A stretch of 64,000 bases of DNA from positions 9,420,714 to 9,484,713 of the forward strand of contig CM029111.1 in assembly GCA_016859345.1 (NCBI GenBank). The letters are read 5' to 3'. The notes beneath the pieces were generated by a model. That model searched no databases, was not told the DNA's origin, and saw only the letters and a program-made list of their open reading frames with translations. Source of the stretch: Istiophorus platypterus (Eukaryota; Chordata; Actinopteri; Istiophoriformes; Istiophoridae). Position numbers and translations under genes: made by a program. This document shows positions 38,701-47,697 of this stretch, one piece after another; the first letter of the stretch is position 1; every line of letters starts with the position of its first letter.

Positions 38701-40992
38701 ACAGTATAAACAATGGCTTTTAAAATCATTGCCAATGTCAATTCAGACAAATTTCTGCCAAAATGTTCTCCTTTGAGTTTACAGCAGGCTTCTGCCCTGC
38801 AACAAGATAAAGCCCAGATTTTTTTGTATAGACCCATACTGTGAGTACTATACCCAAAGGAAAGACATCCACCTGTGTTTCCCTCTAATAATCCACGGTC
38901 ACTCCAGCACGTTGAACTGTCATTTCCGCGTGTGTGTAGTAAAATCAGAGCAAGTGTCTATTGGGAATCTAACCACTTTGCTGTTGTATATTGTATGCAC
39001 ACAGAGAAATCCCAAATGCCAAATCCTTCCTAATACAAAATCCCATTTCTCAGGTAGCACACACTGTCCTGCCAGCTGCTGAAATGGACTGGCAGGCTCA
39101 GAGAAGTCAGGAACTAATCAGGAAATCTGCACAATCAGCCATTGAGGGAAAATGGCAAATATAGTGTGGATGTTGTGTAGCATTTTTCGAGTCGGAATAT
39201 GTGTTGTGTATGATTACTGAAAGATATTTCATTTTAGATCATGAAAAAAACCATGTACTGTATAAAAATATGTACTTTTATAAACAGAATGAGATTCTGC
39301 TTGTAGTTTTTATGCTGTGATTAAACCGTTATGGAAACTGTGAAAACTTCTGTTATTTTCTTCTTTTGTGTAGTCTTTTGTGTCGTGCACATATTCACAT
39401 AATCACAACAATATTTCCTTGTGTGTGTTTGCATTTTAACATAAAAAAATATACATATATCTGGATGCTCTAAGCTGTTGTGCAGTTTATGTATACATGC
39501 ATGTTTTTTGTTGATATGCTGTCAAGTGTTTAATCAGAGCGGAAGTCGGTTTGCAGATGGAGGTAATTATATTGTATCGCTCATAGTTTAACGTAACCCT
39601 TAACTGTGTGTCTGACTCCCTCCTTTATGTACAGTAGATGTGTGCAGTGTGTGTTGTGCTATGTACACATAGATCCAGTCTTGGTCTGCCATGGTTATCT
39701 ACTGTACGCCTTGACTGTAAAGTTTCTCTCACATTACGCACAAGCACACACACAGTCTATTTACTTGGATGCCCTTCACCCGGCTTAACTACCATTTAAG
39801 TCTAGACCTTGAGATAATTGGCTTACCAGACCTCTACACAAGACTGGGACATGGTATTAGCATTAGTCTTTTTTTTTAATATTATGCTGAAGCCTCCCTT
39901 TGTGTATGTGATTTTATTTCCCAACCTTCAGCCTTCTTGTCATTGTCTGTGTTTATCTTTCTGTCTGTGTTTTTGCTGTCCATAGCAGAGACCTTGTAGA
40001 GCAACTAAGGCAGACTGACTGTTGTGTCGTGTGTTTATAGTATCTCTTTGCCTTTATTGCTTTAGTATGGAGGAAGAGCTGTTGCCAGGGCAACTGTAGC
40101 TTTGACTGGGCTTGGGGTGGCCATGGGAATTGATGGTACACTTCTAGACCATGCTGCTAATTAAATGTAATAACTGAAAAGTAACGTCTCGGTTTATTTA
40201 AACAAGCTTCATTCAACACTAATCTTTTTTTTCTTTTTCCTTTCTCTCCTCCCTCCCTCCCTCTTTCTGTCCCCACAGTGAACGACTTCACAGTGATCCG
40301 TAAAAAGTTCAAGTGCCCCTATTGCAGTTTCTCTGCTATGCACCAGTGCATCCTGAAGAGGCACATGCGCTCTCACACCGGCGAGAGGCCCTACCCCTGT
40401 GAAATCTGTGGCAAGAAGTTCACCAGAAGGGAGCACATGAAGAGGCACACACTGGTGAGTGGGCTCATGTGATCACCAGTAGGGGGCAGGAAATTACACC
40501 TTGTTCAACATGTAAACTAAAATGATAAAATGATGTGTTTCCGTCCGACAGGTCCACAGCAAAGACAAGAAATACGTATGTAAAGTGTGCAGCCGAGTAT
40601 TCATGTCTGCAGCCAGCGTCGGAATCAAACATGGCTCCCGTCGCCACGGCGTCTGTGCGGACTGCTCTGGCCGGGGAATGGCCGCTCTGCTGGACCACAA
40701 CGGGGAGGTTGGGGGCGATATTTCTCCGGAGGAGGAGCTGTATCCCGGCGATCGTTTCCACGATGACCAGGCGGAGTGCGACGGCGACGGAGAGGGGGAG
40801 GAGGAGATGATGGTCGAAGGGGATGGAGAGATGATGGGAGAAGGGGAAGAAGAAGGGGGGAAATGGAAGGACTCAGGGATGACCACTGAGGCACATGGAG
40901 CACTGGACAATGAAAAGGAGGAGAGCGACTCCTCGGCACAGGAGGGGGAGCAGCAGAACGGGAGCGAGAGGGACTTCGCCTGGATCTCCTAG
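6474..40992 (+). CDS. zbtb46: zbtb46, canonical form: BTB/POZ zinc-finger transcription factor (spliced, 5 coding exons)
   Basis: Nuclear BTB-zinc finger transcriptional regulator; in mammals ZBTB46 (BTBD4) marks classical dendritic cells and represses target genes. Coding exons are 6474-6659, 6850-7777, 29365-29646, 40279-40454 and 40552-40992. Their lengths (186, 928, 282, 176 and 441 nt) sum to 2013 nt, giving 670 residues plus stop, longer than the roughly 590 of the human protein. Order along the protein: conserved N-terminus (MNNRKEDMEISSHYRQLLRE), BTB domain about residues 28-135, glycine-rich stretch about 158-188, the conserved SPWLARRTSPANSSGDSAIA block, a VKEE sumoylation-like site near 268-271, a basic RRKNRKNK patch, C2H2 fingers at about 476-498 and 504-526, a third at 532 onward, an acidic tail, and DFAWIS at the end. 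All splice sites are GT-AG. Identity rests on recall of the human protein; the match is extensive. The transcription start is not identified. Confidence 0.96.
6850..7777 (+). CDS. zbtb46: zbtb46 large exon (rest of BTB domain, glycine-rich and regulatory linker)
   Basis: The acceptor ttttag precedes 6850. The exon completes the BTB fold (THLDIVTATGFKAILDFMYS, then MSAASYLQMTDIVQACHSFI) and continues into the low-complexity linker. Residues about 158-188 are mostly glycine, encoded by ggn repeats; human ZBTB46 has a short serine run there instead. The segments SGRSTSPWLARRTSPANSSG and STYGKEDQEP are strongly conserved with mammals. VTVKEEQVSP fits a psi-K-x-E sumoylation consensus. RRKNRKNKDTVRHITQQ is basic and may serve nuclear import. 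An Arg-Asp/Glu repeat (DRERDRERDRDS) follows and is absent from the human protein as I recall it. The exon ends in phase 1 at the donor gtaaag. Confidence 0.95.
10300..11067 (+). mobile_element. Tc1/mariner-like transposon relic
   Basis: Decayed and internally deleted. Translating across frameshifts shows MAFNGTGSLVFLDHVTADRS near 10530-10580, DNGPKH near 10627-10644, AKKWN near 10674-10688, a degraded PDLNP motif near 10710-10724, and KTEGRKAHKH-type sequence matching the KxKAERP region after it. These are landmarks of the C-terminal half of Tc1-like transposases. The right end reads tgtccgaatacttgtacctg, like the terminal repeat of fish Tc1 elements. The 5' half of the transposase is missing and stops are frequent, so it is inactive. 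The left boundary is approximate. Confidence 0.75.
11893..12220 (-). repeat. Dispersed fish repeat, reverse-oriented second copy
   Basis: Begins gtgctgaaacggtgagtcaa with repeated attaatcaatta, and ends acattttatagactaaacaa ... tacagcccta, the complement of the start of the copy at 3596. It is longer and nearly full length; a G-run (12085-12097) interrupts it. Confidence 0.6.
16857..16937. repeat. (CA)n microsatellite
   Basis: About 35 near-perfect AC units. Confidence 0.95.
18404..18471. repeat. (TG)n microsatellite
   Basis: TG repeat with two GC interruptions. Confidence 0.95.
19836..19881. repeat. (TG)n microsatellite
   Basis: Pure TG units followed by a G-run. Confidence 0.95.
22140..22900. 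repeat. Pyrimidine-rich (CT/CCT) low-complexity tract
   Basis: About 760 bp with strongly pyrimidine-biased + strand, many tctctc and ctccc units. Long open frames over it come from low complexity, not from coding. Confidence 0.85.
24090..24460. repeat. Pyrimidine-rich tract with (TC)n core
   Basis: C/T-biased + strand with a nearly pure TC run at about 24351-24390; a GA-rich stretch follows at 24568-24611. Confidence 0.85.
25311..25342. repeat. (TG)n microsatellite
   Basis: Pure GT units in the zbtb46 intron. Confidence 0.9.
25962..26002. repeat. Alternating purine-pyrimidine tract with GC core
   Basis: Contains a perfect 20-bp palindrome at 25963-25982 (gtgtgtg, cgcgcg core, then cacac) running into (AC)n. 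Confidence 0.9.
27181..27251. repeat. (TG)n microsatellite
   Basis: Preceded by acacacacat, so the left end forms a short CA/TG palindrome at 27179-27196. Confidence 0.95.
27431..27477. repeat. (TG)n microsatellite
   Basis: Pure GT units. Confidence 0.95.
28741..28828. repeat. (CA)n microsatellite
   Basis: AC units about 540 bp upstream of the zbtb46 linker exon at 29365; interrupted at 28802-28808. Confidence 0.95.
29365..29646 (+). CDS. zbtb46: zbtb46 linker exon (symmetrical, 282 nt)
   Basis: The acceptor ttcag at 29360-29364 and donor gtaagt at 29647-29652 bound an exon entered and left in phase 1. Split codons give ADVTEPNSSDSRGERLDFFL, matching the SSDSRGER segment of the mammalian protein, and later VANLKAALMSKNSLLSLRAE and LLYEYLPKGGHSLS, which are highly conserved. 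It lies between the BTB half and the zinc fingers. Its length is a multiple of three, so it could be skipped without a frameshift. Its phase-1 end lets it join either the canonical finger exon at 40279 or the alternative exon at 34580. Confidence 0.95.
29647..34579 (+). other. zbtb46: zbtb46 intron upstream of the alternative exons
   Basis: No exon found. Contains a (TGCG)n tract at 29911-29933, short A/T runs at 30540-30552, 30678-30690 and 30720-30733, a pyrimidine-rich stretch 31590-31810 and a long (AC)n at 33793-33902 that ends about 680 bp before the first alternative exon. Confidence 0.7.
33793..33902. repeat. (AC)n microsatellite, the longest in the window
   Basis: About 40 uninterrupted AC units followed by interrupted ones; sits in the intron before the first alternative exon. 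Confidence 0.95.
34580..34950 (+). CDS. zbtb46: Putative alternative zbtb46 exon: proline-rich linker
   Basis: A pyrimidine-rich tract and acceptor ctcctcag end at 34579; the donor gtaagc begins at 34951. The open frame is entered in phase 1, the phase left by zbtb46 exons ending at 7777 and 29646, and is left in phase 0. It encodes LRSNNYCSTLRPGATGATIH, then about 25 mostly proline residues from cct/ccn repeats, a serine run, and an acidic end (MEVEEALEGPEAPTFPE). Seen directly: splice signals, frame and phase. Inferred: that it splices to zbtb46. An alternative is a separate promoter with start at in-frame ATG 34474 or 34900. Low complexity makes this the least certain of the three blocks. 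Confidence 0.55.
34951..36440 (+). other. Intron between alternative exons 1 and 2
   Basis: 1490 bp with a (TG)n tract at 35637-35713 and a GGA-rich stretch at 35900-35937. No open frame worth keeping. Confidence 0.55.
35637..35713. repeat. (TG)n microsatellite
   Basis: About 35 GT units in the intron after the first alternative exon, complementary to the AC tract at 33793. Confidence 0.95.
36441..36483 (+). CDS. zbtb46: Putative alternative zbtb46 exon: 43-nt microexon-like block
   Basis: The acceptor atgtttacag ends at 36440 and the donor gtactg starts at 36484. The block encodes EGIKDDEGMKEYSA in the frame handed over from 34950 (phase 0) and leaves in phase 1, exactly what the block at 36615 needs. 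Its small size would escape most gene predictors. It is supported by the phase match on both sides rather than by homology. Confidence 0.55.
36615..37387 (+). CDS. zbtb46: Putative alternative terminal exon of zbtb46: four-finger zinc-finger domain
   Basis: The acceptor ctaccctta-g ends at 36614. The frame stays open for 257 codons to TGA at 37385-37387. It encodes four fingers absent from canonical ZBTB46. In the 860-residue predicted isoform: finger 1 has Cys 670, 673, His 686, 690; after a His/Pro/Gln-rich spacer come finger 2 (Cys 744, 747, His 760, 765), finger 3 (Cys 773, 776, His 789, 794) and finger 4 (Cys 802, 805, His 818, Cys 822), the last of C2HC type. Each has the C-x2-C-x12-H spacing and the expected Phe and Leu core positions. 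Finger spacing (FKKKL, SKERGH) differs from the Krueppel TGEKP linker. This is clearly a protein-coding zinc-finger exon; assignment to zbtb46 is inferred from position, strand and phase. Another possibility is a nested independent gene. A candidate poly(A) signal lies 713 bp past the stop. Confidence 0.75.
37388..38125 (+). other. zbtb46: Candidate 3' UTR of the alternative zbtb46 isoform
   Basis: AT-rich sequence after the alternative stop codon without further open frame or splice need. It ends at the first AATAAA (38100-38105) on the + strand after the stop. Assignment depends on the alternative exons being real. Confidence 0.4.
38100..38105 (+). terminator. Candidate poly(A) signal for the alternative zbtb46 3' end
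   Basis: AATAAA hexamer 713 nt after the alternative stop at 37387; T-rich and TG-containing sequence follows within 60 nt. It would end transcripts about 2.2 kb before the canonical finger exon at 40279, so using it would exclude the canonical fingers. Confidence 0.4.
38126..40278 (+). other. zbtb46: Intron between alternative 3' end and canonical finger exons
   Basis: Non-coding. AT-rich in 39.2-39.6 kb; a long pyrimidine tract at 40225-40272 immediately precedes the canonical finger exon and forms a strong 3' splice site. Confidence 0.6.
40279..40454 (+). CDS. zbtb46: zbtb46 canonical zinc-finger exon (finger 1 and most of finger 2)
   Basis: It follows a long pyrimidine tract and the acceptor ccccacag. 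Split codon TTG gives LNDFTVIRKKF, nearly identical to mammals. Finger 1 is C-x2-C-x12-H-x3-H (Cys 478, 481, His 494, 498 of the 670-residue protein), followed by the classical TGERPYP linker. Finger 2 (Cys 506, 509, His 522) is interrupted by the next intron before its last histidine. The exon ends in phase 0 at the donor gtgagt. The 97-bp intron after it is the shortest in the gene. Confidence 0.96.
40552..40992 (+). CDS. zbtb46: zbtb46 last canonical coding exon (end of finger 2, finger 3, acidic C-terminus)
   Basis: The first two codons (Val-His) supply the missing histidine of finger 2. Finger 3 starts at KKYVCKVCSRVF and is followed by SVGIKHGSRRHGVCADCSGR, which adds a further Cys pair, as in mammals. 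The tail is strongly acidic (runs of Glu/Asp and Gly over about 80 residues) and ends in RDFAWIS before TAG at 40990-40992; mammals end in almost the same residues. The acidic tail sequence itself is poorly conserved but keeps its charge. Confidence 0.96.
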   Translation, partial: VHSKDKKYVCKVCSRVFMSAASVGIKHGSRRHGVCADCSGRGMAALLDHNGEVGGDISPEEELYPGDRFHDDQAECDGDGEGEEEMMVEGDGEMMGEGEEEGGKWKDSGMTTEAHGALDNEKEESDSSAQEGEQQNGSERDFAWIS

Positions 40993-41171
40993 AATCTTGT
41001 CAGGCTCCCGTCAGTGGCTCGTCGACCAATCTCTGAAGATCTCTCGGGCAAAAAAAACTCTGCTCTCTTTTCCCCCGAAGTCCCACCGTGGGCAGGCCTT
41101 CCTTTGAATGGAAATGCTGTAGGGTGATGCACGACAATGATCTAAAACCATTATGAGTTACACACTCAAAT

Positions 41172-41172
<1 letters not shown>

Positions 41173-41236
<64 letters not shown>

Positions 41237-41240
41237 GACA
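41173..41240. repeat. (AC)n microsatellite in the zbtb46 3' UTR
   Basis: About 30 AC units 180 bp after the canonical stop codon. Confidence 0.95.
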
Positions 41241-42589
41241 GACACTTAGGCTGTTCTCAACCTTGACTGCCATAGTAGAGGGAGAGTGGTCAAGAGATGG
41301 CTCGAGCGCAAGGCTTTTTCTGCTTACCTCCTTTACTTCTGATGCAGTGTTTTTGTGTTTCTTTTTCTTGAGGGTTCAGGCCAGAGTCCAGTAGTTTTTT
41401 TTTTTCTACTCTGCCACAACGGGAATCAACGAGGACGCTGCCAAGGACATGGCCGACGCTAGACTGCAACTTTGTATGTTTGCCATCACAATCACCATGG
41501 AAACCAAGGATCGCTGACAGTGTAGGGACCTAGCCAGGCAGGAGGTGGGTTGGGGGGTGGGGGGTGGGGGGTGGTGTCTTGGTCCCACCCTGGCTGTAAT
41601 GTTTATAGGGAAAGTGTCTCTCTGCGAGCGAAGGGGAGAGTCGAAATCTATTGCAAAGCTACGTGTGTCAGAGGACCAGGCCGCCCGATGGCACATTGAT
41701 GCAGAGTCCTACTGCCACAGACTTGCACTTTAATAACAACTGACTCCTATCAAAGCCCTGAACCCGTGGTTTACATTTTTGATCTGATCTTTGCTTACCT
41801 AAACAACTCGGTGACCGCACCTACCTTTAAGGATATACTTTATGTCCTCTTGACTGTTATCACAAGATAGAGATCACTGAATCTTTGTGCAGATTGCTGT
41901 TTATATAGCCTATGCCTTTCAGTGGGGTCCTTAATCTTTTACTTCGCTTAAGTTTACCACATGGTTTCTATCGATCTATTTCGACAAATACTGGAGATTT
42001 GACAAATGTACATACAATTTTTGGAGTTGGAGGGCGTGGAGTGAAGTGTATGTGAGACAGAGAGAGATTAAAAAAGAGTTTTACAGTGTATGTAAGAGTT
42101 TTTAAAACAAAGTGCGCATCAGTTTCTGCTTCCCCGTTTGGAAAAAATCAACACAAGCACATAATGGAGCCACATGGTTGACGCTATTAACTCTTTCTGT
42201 CTCTCTCACTGTCTCTGGTAAAACTTCTCCCACACTGGAGGTTGTGATGATAAGACCTGAGAGCCGAGTCTCTCACACCTGCGGAGGAGCTGCCTTTTGT
42301 TTAAAAAAAAAAAAAAAAAGAAAAAGGAAAAAAGTTTTTTTTTTCTGTTTTATTTTTCTTCATGTAATTACTATTTCTGAATACAGAATATGCAGACTCT
42401 TTCCATGATTTATCTTTCTTTTAGTGATACAGTATATTTTCTCCGGCTTTGTAAGTTTAAAAGAAAAGGATCAAAATTGTGCTTGAATTTCAGAGTTTGA
42501 TATTTGTAGAGTGTATTAATTCGTTTTGTTTAACAGCTATTTATTGAAAAACCTGTTGGATTCCTAATTTTTGAGAAGTCATTCCCTCC

Positions 42590-42687
42590 TGTGTGTGTGT
42601 GTGTGTGTGTTTGTGTGTGTTAGTGAGTGAGTGAGTGAGAGAGTGTGTGGGTGTGTGTATGTGGGTGTGTGTGTGTGTGTGTGTGTT
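42590..42687. repeat. (TG)n/(GTGA)n tract in the zbtb46 3' UTR
   Basis: TG units with a central gtgagtgagtgag block. Confidence 0.9.
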
Positions 42688-45035
42688 TTGTGGACCAGGA
42701 TGGGTGTTTGTGTGCAAGAATGCTTGAGTGTCCCATGTCCAGAAAAAAGTCTATATTGATTTCGTAAAATTATTTCCATGTTTTTGGCAAAGTTATTAAC
42801 AGTCAAGTGAGGCAGATGACATGTCTTATTATTATGTTTATCAGAACTATTATTACTGTTGTTGATGTTACTATTATTAATTATTATTATTAAGTGCTGG
42901 ATGCTAAGCTTTATTGTGTGTTCCTTTTTTGATATTTTATATCTTGTATAAGGAAAAAAAAGCTTTTATACTTTGCCTTGTTGTGGACAGCAAGCCATGG
43001 GGCTTTTATCAACCTTTTCTTGTGCCAGTTTACGCGTTTTCTGTCGTATTTGCTTTTTTATTTTTTTGTTTTGTTTTGTTTTTTTTTTTTTTTGTTTTTT
43101 TGTTTTTACCAAGGGGGAAAAAACATCACTGTCAAACTTCTCTGTTAGATATTGATTGAAACATATATTCAGCACACGCTTTTGCATCACTAATGTACAC
43201 TAATTGATTAATATCGAACCAAAAACAATCTAGTATCTTGTATACATGAAGTGCTTTTGTTTCACAGTCTGTGTGTGCAGGTGCTTTTGGAGTTATTGCT
43301 GTGGTTAACAGTTTTGTTGTTAGGTTGTTTTTATTTTTTTGAACCTGTCACTATTCGTCACAGTTTGAAAAAGTGCACATGTTATGGTATTATTGTGAAT
43401 ATGAAGGGCTGTGTGAAAGGACCCGCTAGCTTTTGAAGACTGCATCTTTAAACAGAGCCTTTTTCTTTCTAGTTTCTACTGTCTCACACCTTCGCATGAC
43501 ACACAATCAAGAAGAAATGAAGCATGCAGACAAATGAGTTTCGAGTCTACATGCTGTATTTCTATCTGCCAGTGTTTTACTGGCTTGACTCTAGTTAATT
43601 TACATAAAGGGAAAGTGAGTGCTGCAGTAGTAACTCTGGGAAACATTTCGTTGCCAGTGCTGGTCACACACATCAGGCCTCTCTGCTACAGGTGCCATGG
43701 ACTGCACTTCCCATCAACCCCCACTGAGAAAACTCAGTACAAAGCGATCTGTGATGCTTCCTTCATGTCTGGCAATGTCTTTATTTTTTATTGGTATTAT
43801 TTATTGTGTTTTTTTGTTTGACCCATTTATCAAATAGTTGTACTTTTTTTGGGATGAAAAAAAAAAGAAGAAAGACAATGGGGTAGGATTTTTAATGAAT
43901 GTCAATGGTGGGTGTGGAAGGAGCCCGTGATCAGTGACAAATCTCTGTCCTGTGGTGCTGTGGCCACCGAGAGACGTCTGGACGCATGTGTGACTCCCCC
44001 CGTTCCTGCTCTCTTCTCACAACCTGTACTGTATGTCTTCTTCCTCATACTGGGTTGTACTTCAGGAAAACGTCTGCCATCAACCCCTCAATATGTGCCT
44101 CAATGACATTTCACCTGTGTGCTTGTGGGAGTGTTTGTTTCCGAGGGGGGGGGGGTGACTGAATCATTGTATCGATGGAAAGAGATTACGGAGATGTGAC
44201 TGATCAGATTTAGAGGTGCAAAATGTTTGAGGATAAAACTTCAAAGAGACAAATCATGATGGGCGACTAGATTCTCCTTCCTACCATATGTTGAACCTTT
44301 TGTGCCCCAATTCTGTGGTCTTAACTGCATGCCTGTGTTCATTTTGTCATACCAAAGCGACGTCTTCGGCATCTGCACACAACTGTCTCATTCCACATGA
44401 TGCAAAACTGGAACTGTTTGCTCTATTGCAGATGAATATGGGTATTCTTAGAAGTGTACAAATTGCAATCCTCATTTAGCCTGTATAGCTTGATTCACAC
44501 GTGCAAATCATGAAGCCATAGATATGGGTATATCTATATTATACTATATTTCAAAATTGGCGCTTTTTACTTTAGATTTTGTTCTTCTAAGAGTGATGTG
44601 TGTATACCTTCATATATATGAATTTATATTACTATTATATATTATTTATTTTCCTCTCTCGAGTTTCAGAGGGTCTTTGATTTGTAAAAGGTTGCCCTTG
44701 AAGCTTGAGGTTTGTTTATTTTCATTGGGAATATTGTTCAATATGATACTGACTTTATATTGATGATTATCATAAACCTGTGTTTGTAACAAAATGTGTT
44801 AAATAATCAAAAAAACCTGTCCTGTTTTTACACCTGTTTCGTTTTGGGCAGATTTAAGTGCTCTTGTGCAGATATTTTTCGGTTGATAGTACTGATCACA
44901 AAACATTTTTACAGTCAACCATGAGCCTCCTGTTTTGATGTTCGGGCTGGCCTGCCGGCCGTCCAAGCCTCTTTCTAACTTCATGTTTAGTGGAAGAATT
45001 AGCTTGACTATTATTTGCAAAAACCAATCAGTCTC

Positions 45036-45041
45036 AATAAA
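45036..45041 (+). terminator. zbtb46: Candidate poly(A) signal of zbtb46
   Basis: AATAAA followed, about 30 nt on, by a TG-rich element (aatgtgtgctgtgcctgttgt), the usual downstream GU-rich signal. Cleavage would be near 45055-45065. Confidence 0.6.
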
Positions 45042-45331
45042 TTTTGAAATTGCTGCTGTAAAGAAGTGACCAATGTGTGCTGTGCCTGTTGTTTCCTCAT
45101 GCCTGTTGGACATTTTAGGGAACTAGAGTTGTCATTACCAGCCCCAGTCCACAAGGTGTCAGAATACACAAGTCAAAGAAAATATAAACAGGAATAAATC
45201 CACTCTACATCCTTACATTGCAACATTTTTTTTTCTTTGAAAGATTGTTCATTATAAACATCTCCCAAAGGGATTCATCTTTGTATTAAAGTTAAATGAA
45301 AACATCTGACGGCAGCCTTCTTCCATTCAGG

Positions 45332-45337
45332 TTTATT
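45332..45337 (-). terminator. slc2a4rg: Candidate distal poly(A) signal of slc2a4rg
   Basis: TTTATT on the + strand (AATAAA on the minus). If used, the two convergent transcripts would end within about 300 bp of each other. Weaker evidence than for zbtb46 because several upstream hexamers exist. Confidence 0.35.
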
Positions 45338-45588
45338 TTCTTTCTGTCACATTACATCACATAGATCACATTATCAGCATCATAAATGGTCATCCATCTT
45401 TTCAAGCACTAGTCATAGGCTTGACATTCACACAAATACTCTTTGAGTGCAACACTCCTCAGAAAGTGCTTCCTCCATGTGCGTGGGACTGCTGATGAAG
45501 ACCAGAGGTTGAGCCCACCCACAGGAGAAATCTTGCCCTCCAGTAAAGACCCAAGGCTGATGTCCCATTTCCCTCAAAATGCTTTTAG

Positions 45589-45627
45589 TGTGTGTGTGTG
45601 TGTGTGTGTGTCTGTGTGTGTGAGAGA
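45589..45627. repeat. (TG)n then (GA)n microsatellite
   Basis: TG units passing directly into a short GA run. Confidence 0.9.
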
Positions 45628-47512
45628 GAGAGAGAGTTTGAGAGTGTATGTGAGAGTATGCAGAAAGCATCTTTAGAGGAAAACAAAACTAAATCACCCT
45701 TGGGTTATCAATTCCTGAAAGGGGAAACCTAACACATAAAACCCTTCAGTGTTGTATCTCCTAGCAAAAAAATGAACAAGAAAAAAAAAAATGATTGATG
45801 CTAGACATGCAAAACAACCTCAAACTCAGCCAGACCGACAATCAATCAATCAATTAATCAATGAGGAAAAAAAAAAAAAAAAAAAAGCAAAAGTCAGTTT
45901 TCACACCAGCCATCGTAAGGCTCAGTAAAAACACAAAAGGAGAAAAAAAAATGGTCATCAAATGAGAGATCTGACAGACAGAGGATAAAAGCCTGGACAA
46001 ACAATAAGAGCACAGTAGAAGAAGCCGAAAAACTGCGTGGAGCTGCCATTGCAATGCATTACATTTGATTTGGAAGGAGATCTATTGGCTTTGCTGCTGC
46101 TGGTTTACACAAAAATGAAAACTGACATTCAAGAAAGCAGCACGTAAATTTTGATGTATTTGGAAAAACAGGCTTTTTTTATGCACATTTCAAGGGTTTA
46201 GTTTAGCTTAATATACTGGGTAAAGGCTTGGGTGGGACCACAGTAAAGCTGGATAGCACAAGAACAGGAAATAGAAAAAGGACAAGGTGATCAGAGAAGA
46301 ATCACTGTAGTGAAAAGGAAATGGGAAGGATATGTCTATTAGGAAACAAGTGGAAGACACTAAAAGCATGCTGTCTGTTGGAATGTGCGGGGCAGGATAA
46401 AGATTCCCGCAAGGTTAAAATTTTCATCATGACCAGAGGTCGAAGGTTATCCTGCCTAACAACAACAACTTAACATCACAACCACAAACAACATCCACAA
46501 CAACGATAACCACCAACAAATTACCATTTGGCCGGGAGAAAGACAAAAGACGAAGAGCAACAGTATGAGCAAGTAGCCCAGATGTCACAAAAAGGTCAAG
46601 TTAGTTCTTGTTCCATTATAAAGCATCTCATTGCACAAAGTAAGATAGTAAAGCAATACTGCATGGTTGTGTTATGATTTAGCAGTGTGGCGACGGCGGT
46701 CTGTGGGGGTTAAAAGATTTGGATACCAAAAATCACGATGCGTTACTGATTCACTACAGGCAGTACAAACTAGCCAGCAAATATAACGACAAAAAAAGTC
46801 TTTTTCTTTTTGTAGGTTTTACATTCAACAGGTTTTGTTTTTCTCCCCTTTGCCTCTAAGCTACAATATACAATGAATCTATACGTGTTATTTTCACTAT
46901 AGCTTCTCAATCGACTTTTTTAAAAAAATGAAAGAAAAATATTCTGAGCAACTGTACTGTAAAAAAGTTTCCTTTTCATACAACAGAGATACAACAACAA
47001 TGAAAACATCAACAATATATGAAAAAAGCCTCACGGTTCTCTTTTGTTGCATATGTACAAGAAAGCCCTGAAACTGCAAATCCATCTATATCGTCACTGC
47101 GTGTCTTGTGTCTGCTTCCATTCATTGTCCCTGCACACCCATTAAGCCAACCTCAATCTCCATCTCTTGTTTTCTAGATGAAAGTTTTAACTGTTGATCT
47201 ATTTTGAAAAAATTCCCAAATAAAGTTCTCTTGTCCATGATCTGCGCACAAAAGCAACTTTGTAACCAGAGTTCTTTCTGGCCACGATGACTGAAGCCGC
47301 ACTCAGCCGAGCCGAGCCGAGCTCCTAATGATGTAGCCTCGGCCTTCATCGTCACGGGCCAGTTTAGTGCAACTTGAAAAAAAAAAAGGTGGAATAGTGG
47401 CCAACAAGCACATGAACTTGTTAGCTTAACATGTGCTAACAGTCCCATTCATTGCCAGCAAAAGCATTGGCCTCTAACCCTGCTGGTGGAATCTAAAAGT
47501 GCTTACGCTGAG

Positions 47513-47516
<4 letters not shown>

Positions 47517-47543
<27 letters not shown>
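47517..47543. repeat. (GA)n microsatellite
   Basis: Pure GA units. Confidence 0.9.
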
Positions 47544-47682
47544 CTGATGGGCTGCATTTGACACTCGATCTATGACCAAACCAAAGATAACAGAATTAAA
47601 AGTGGTATCCAGCACTAATAAAAGTATCTACAGTTACTACCTCAGCTCAGTAAAATGTAAAGAAGCATGAACCTGTTTTTTT

Positions 47683-47697
47683 TTTATTCTTTTTATT
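47683..47697 (-). terminator. slc2a4rg: Candidate proximal poly(A) signal pair of slc2a4rg
   Basis: Two AATAAA hexamers 9 bp apart on the minus strand (TTTATT at 47683-47688 and 47692-47697), about 3.7 kb after the stop codon. Confidence 0.35.

Larger units (their letters stand above)
40993..45060 (+). other. zbtb46: zbtb46 canonical 3' UTR (about 4 kb)
   Basis: Non-coding and increasingly AT-rich after the stop at 40992. It contains an (AC)n tract at 41173-41240, a (TG)n-rich tract at 42590-42687, an A-run followed by a T-run near 42302-42345, tracts of TTATTATTA (42820-42895) and several ATTTA-type motifs near 44620-44650, typical of regulated vertebrate 3' UTRs. The extent is inferred from the poly(A) signal at 45036; no earlier AATAAA was found between 41000 and that point on reading. 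Confidence 0.6.
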
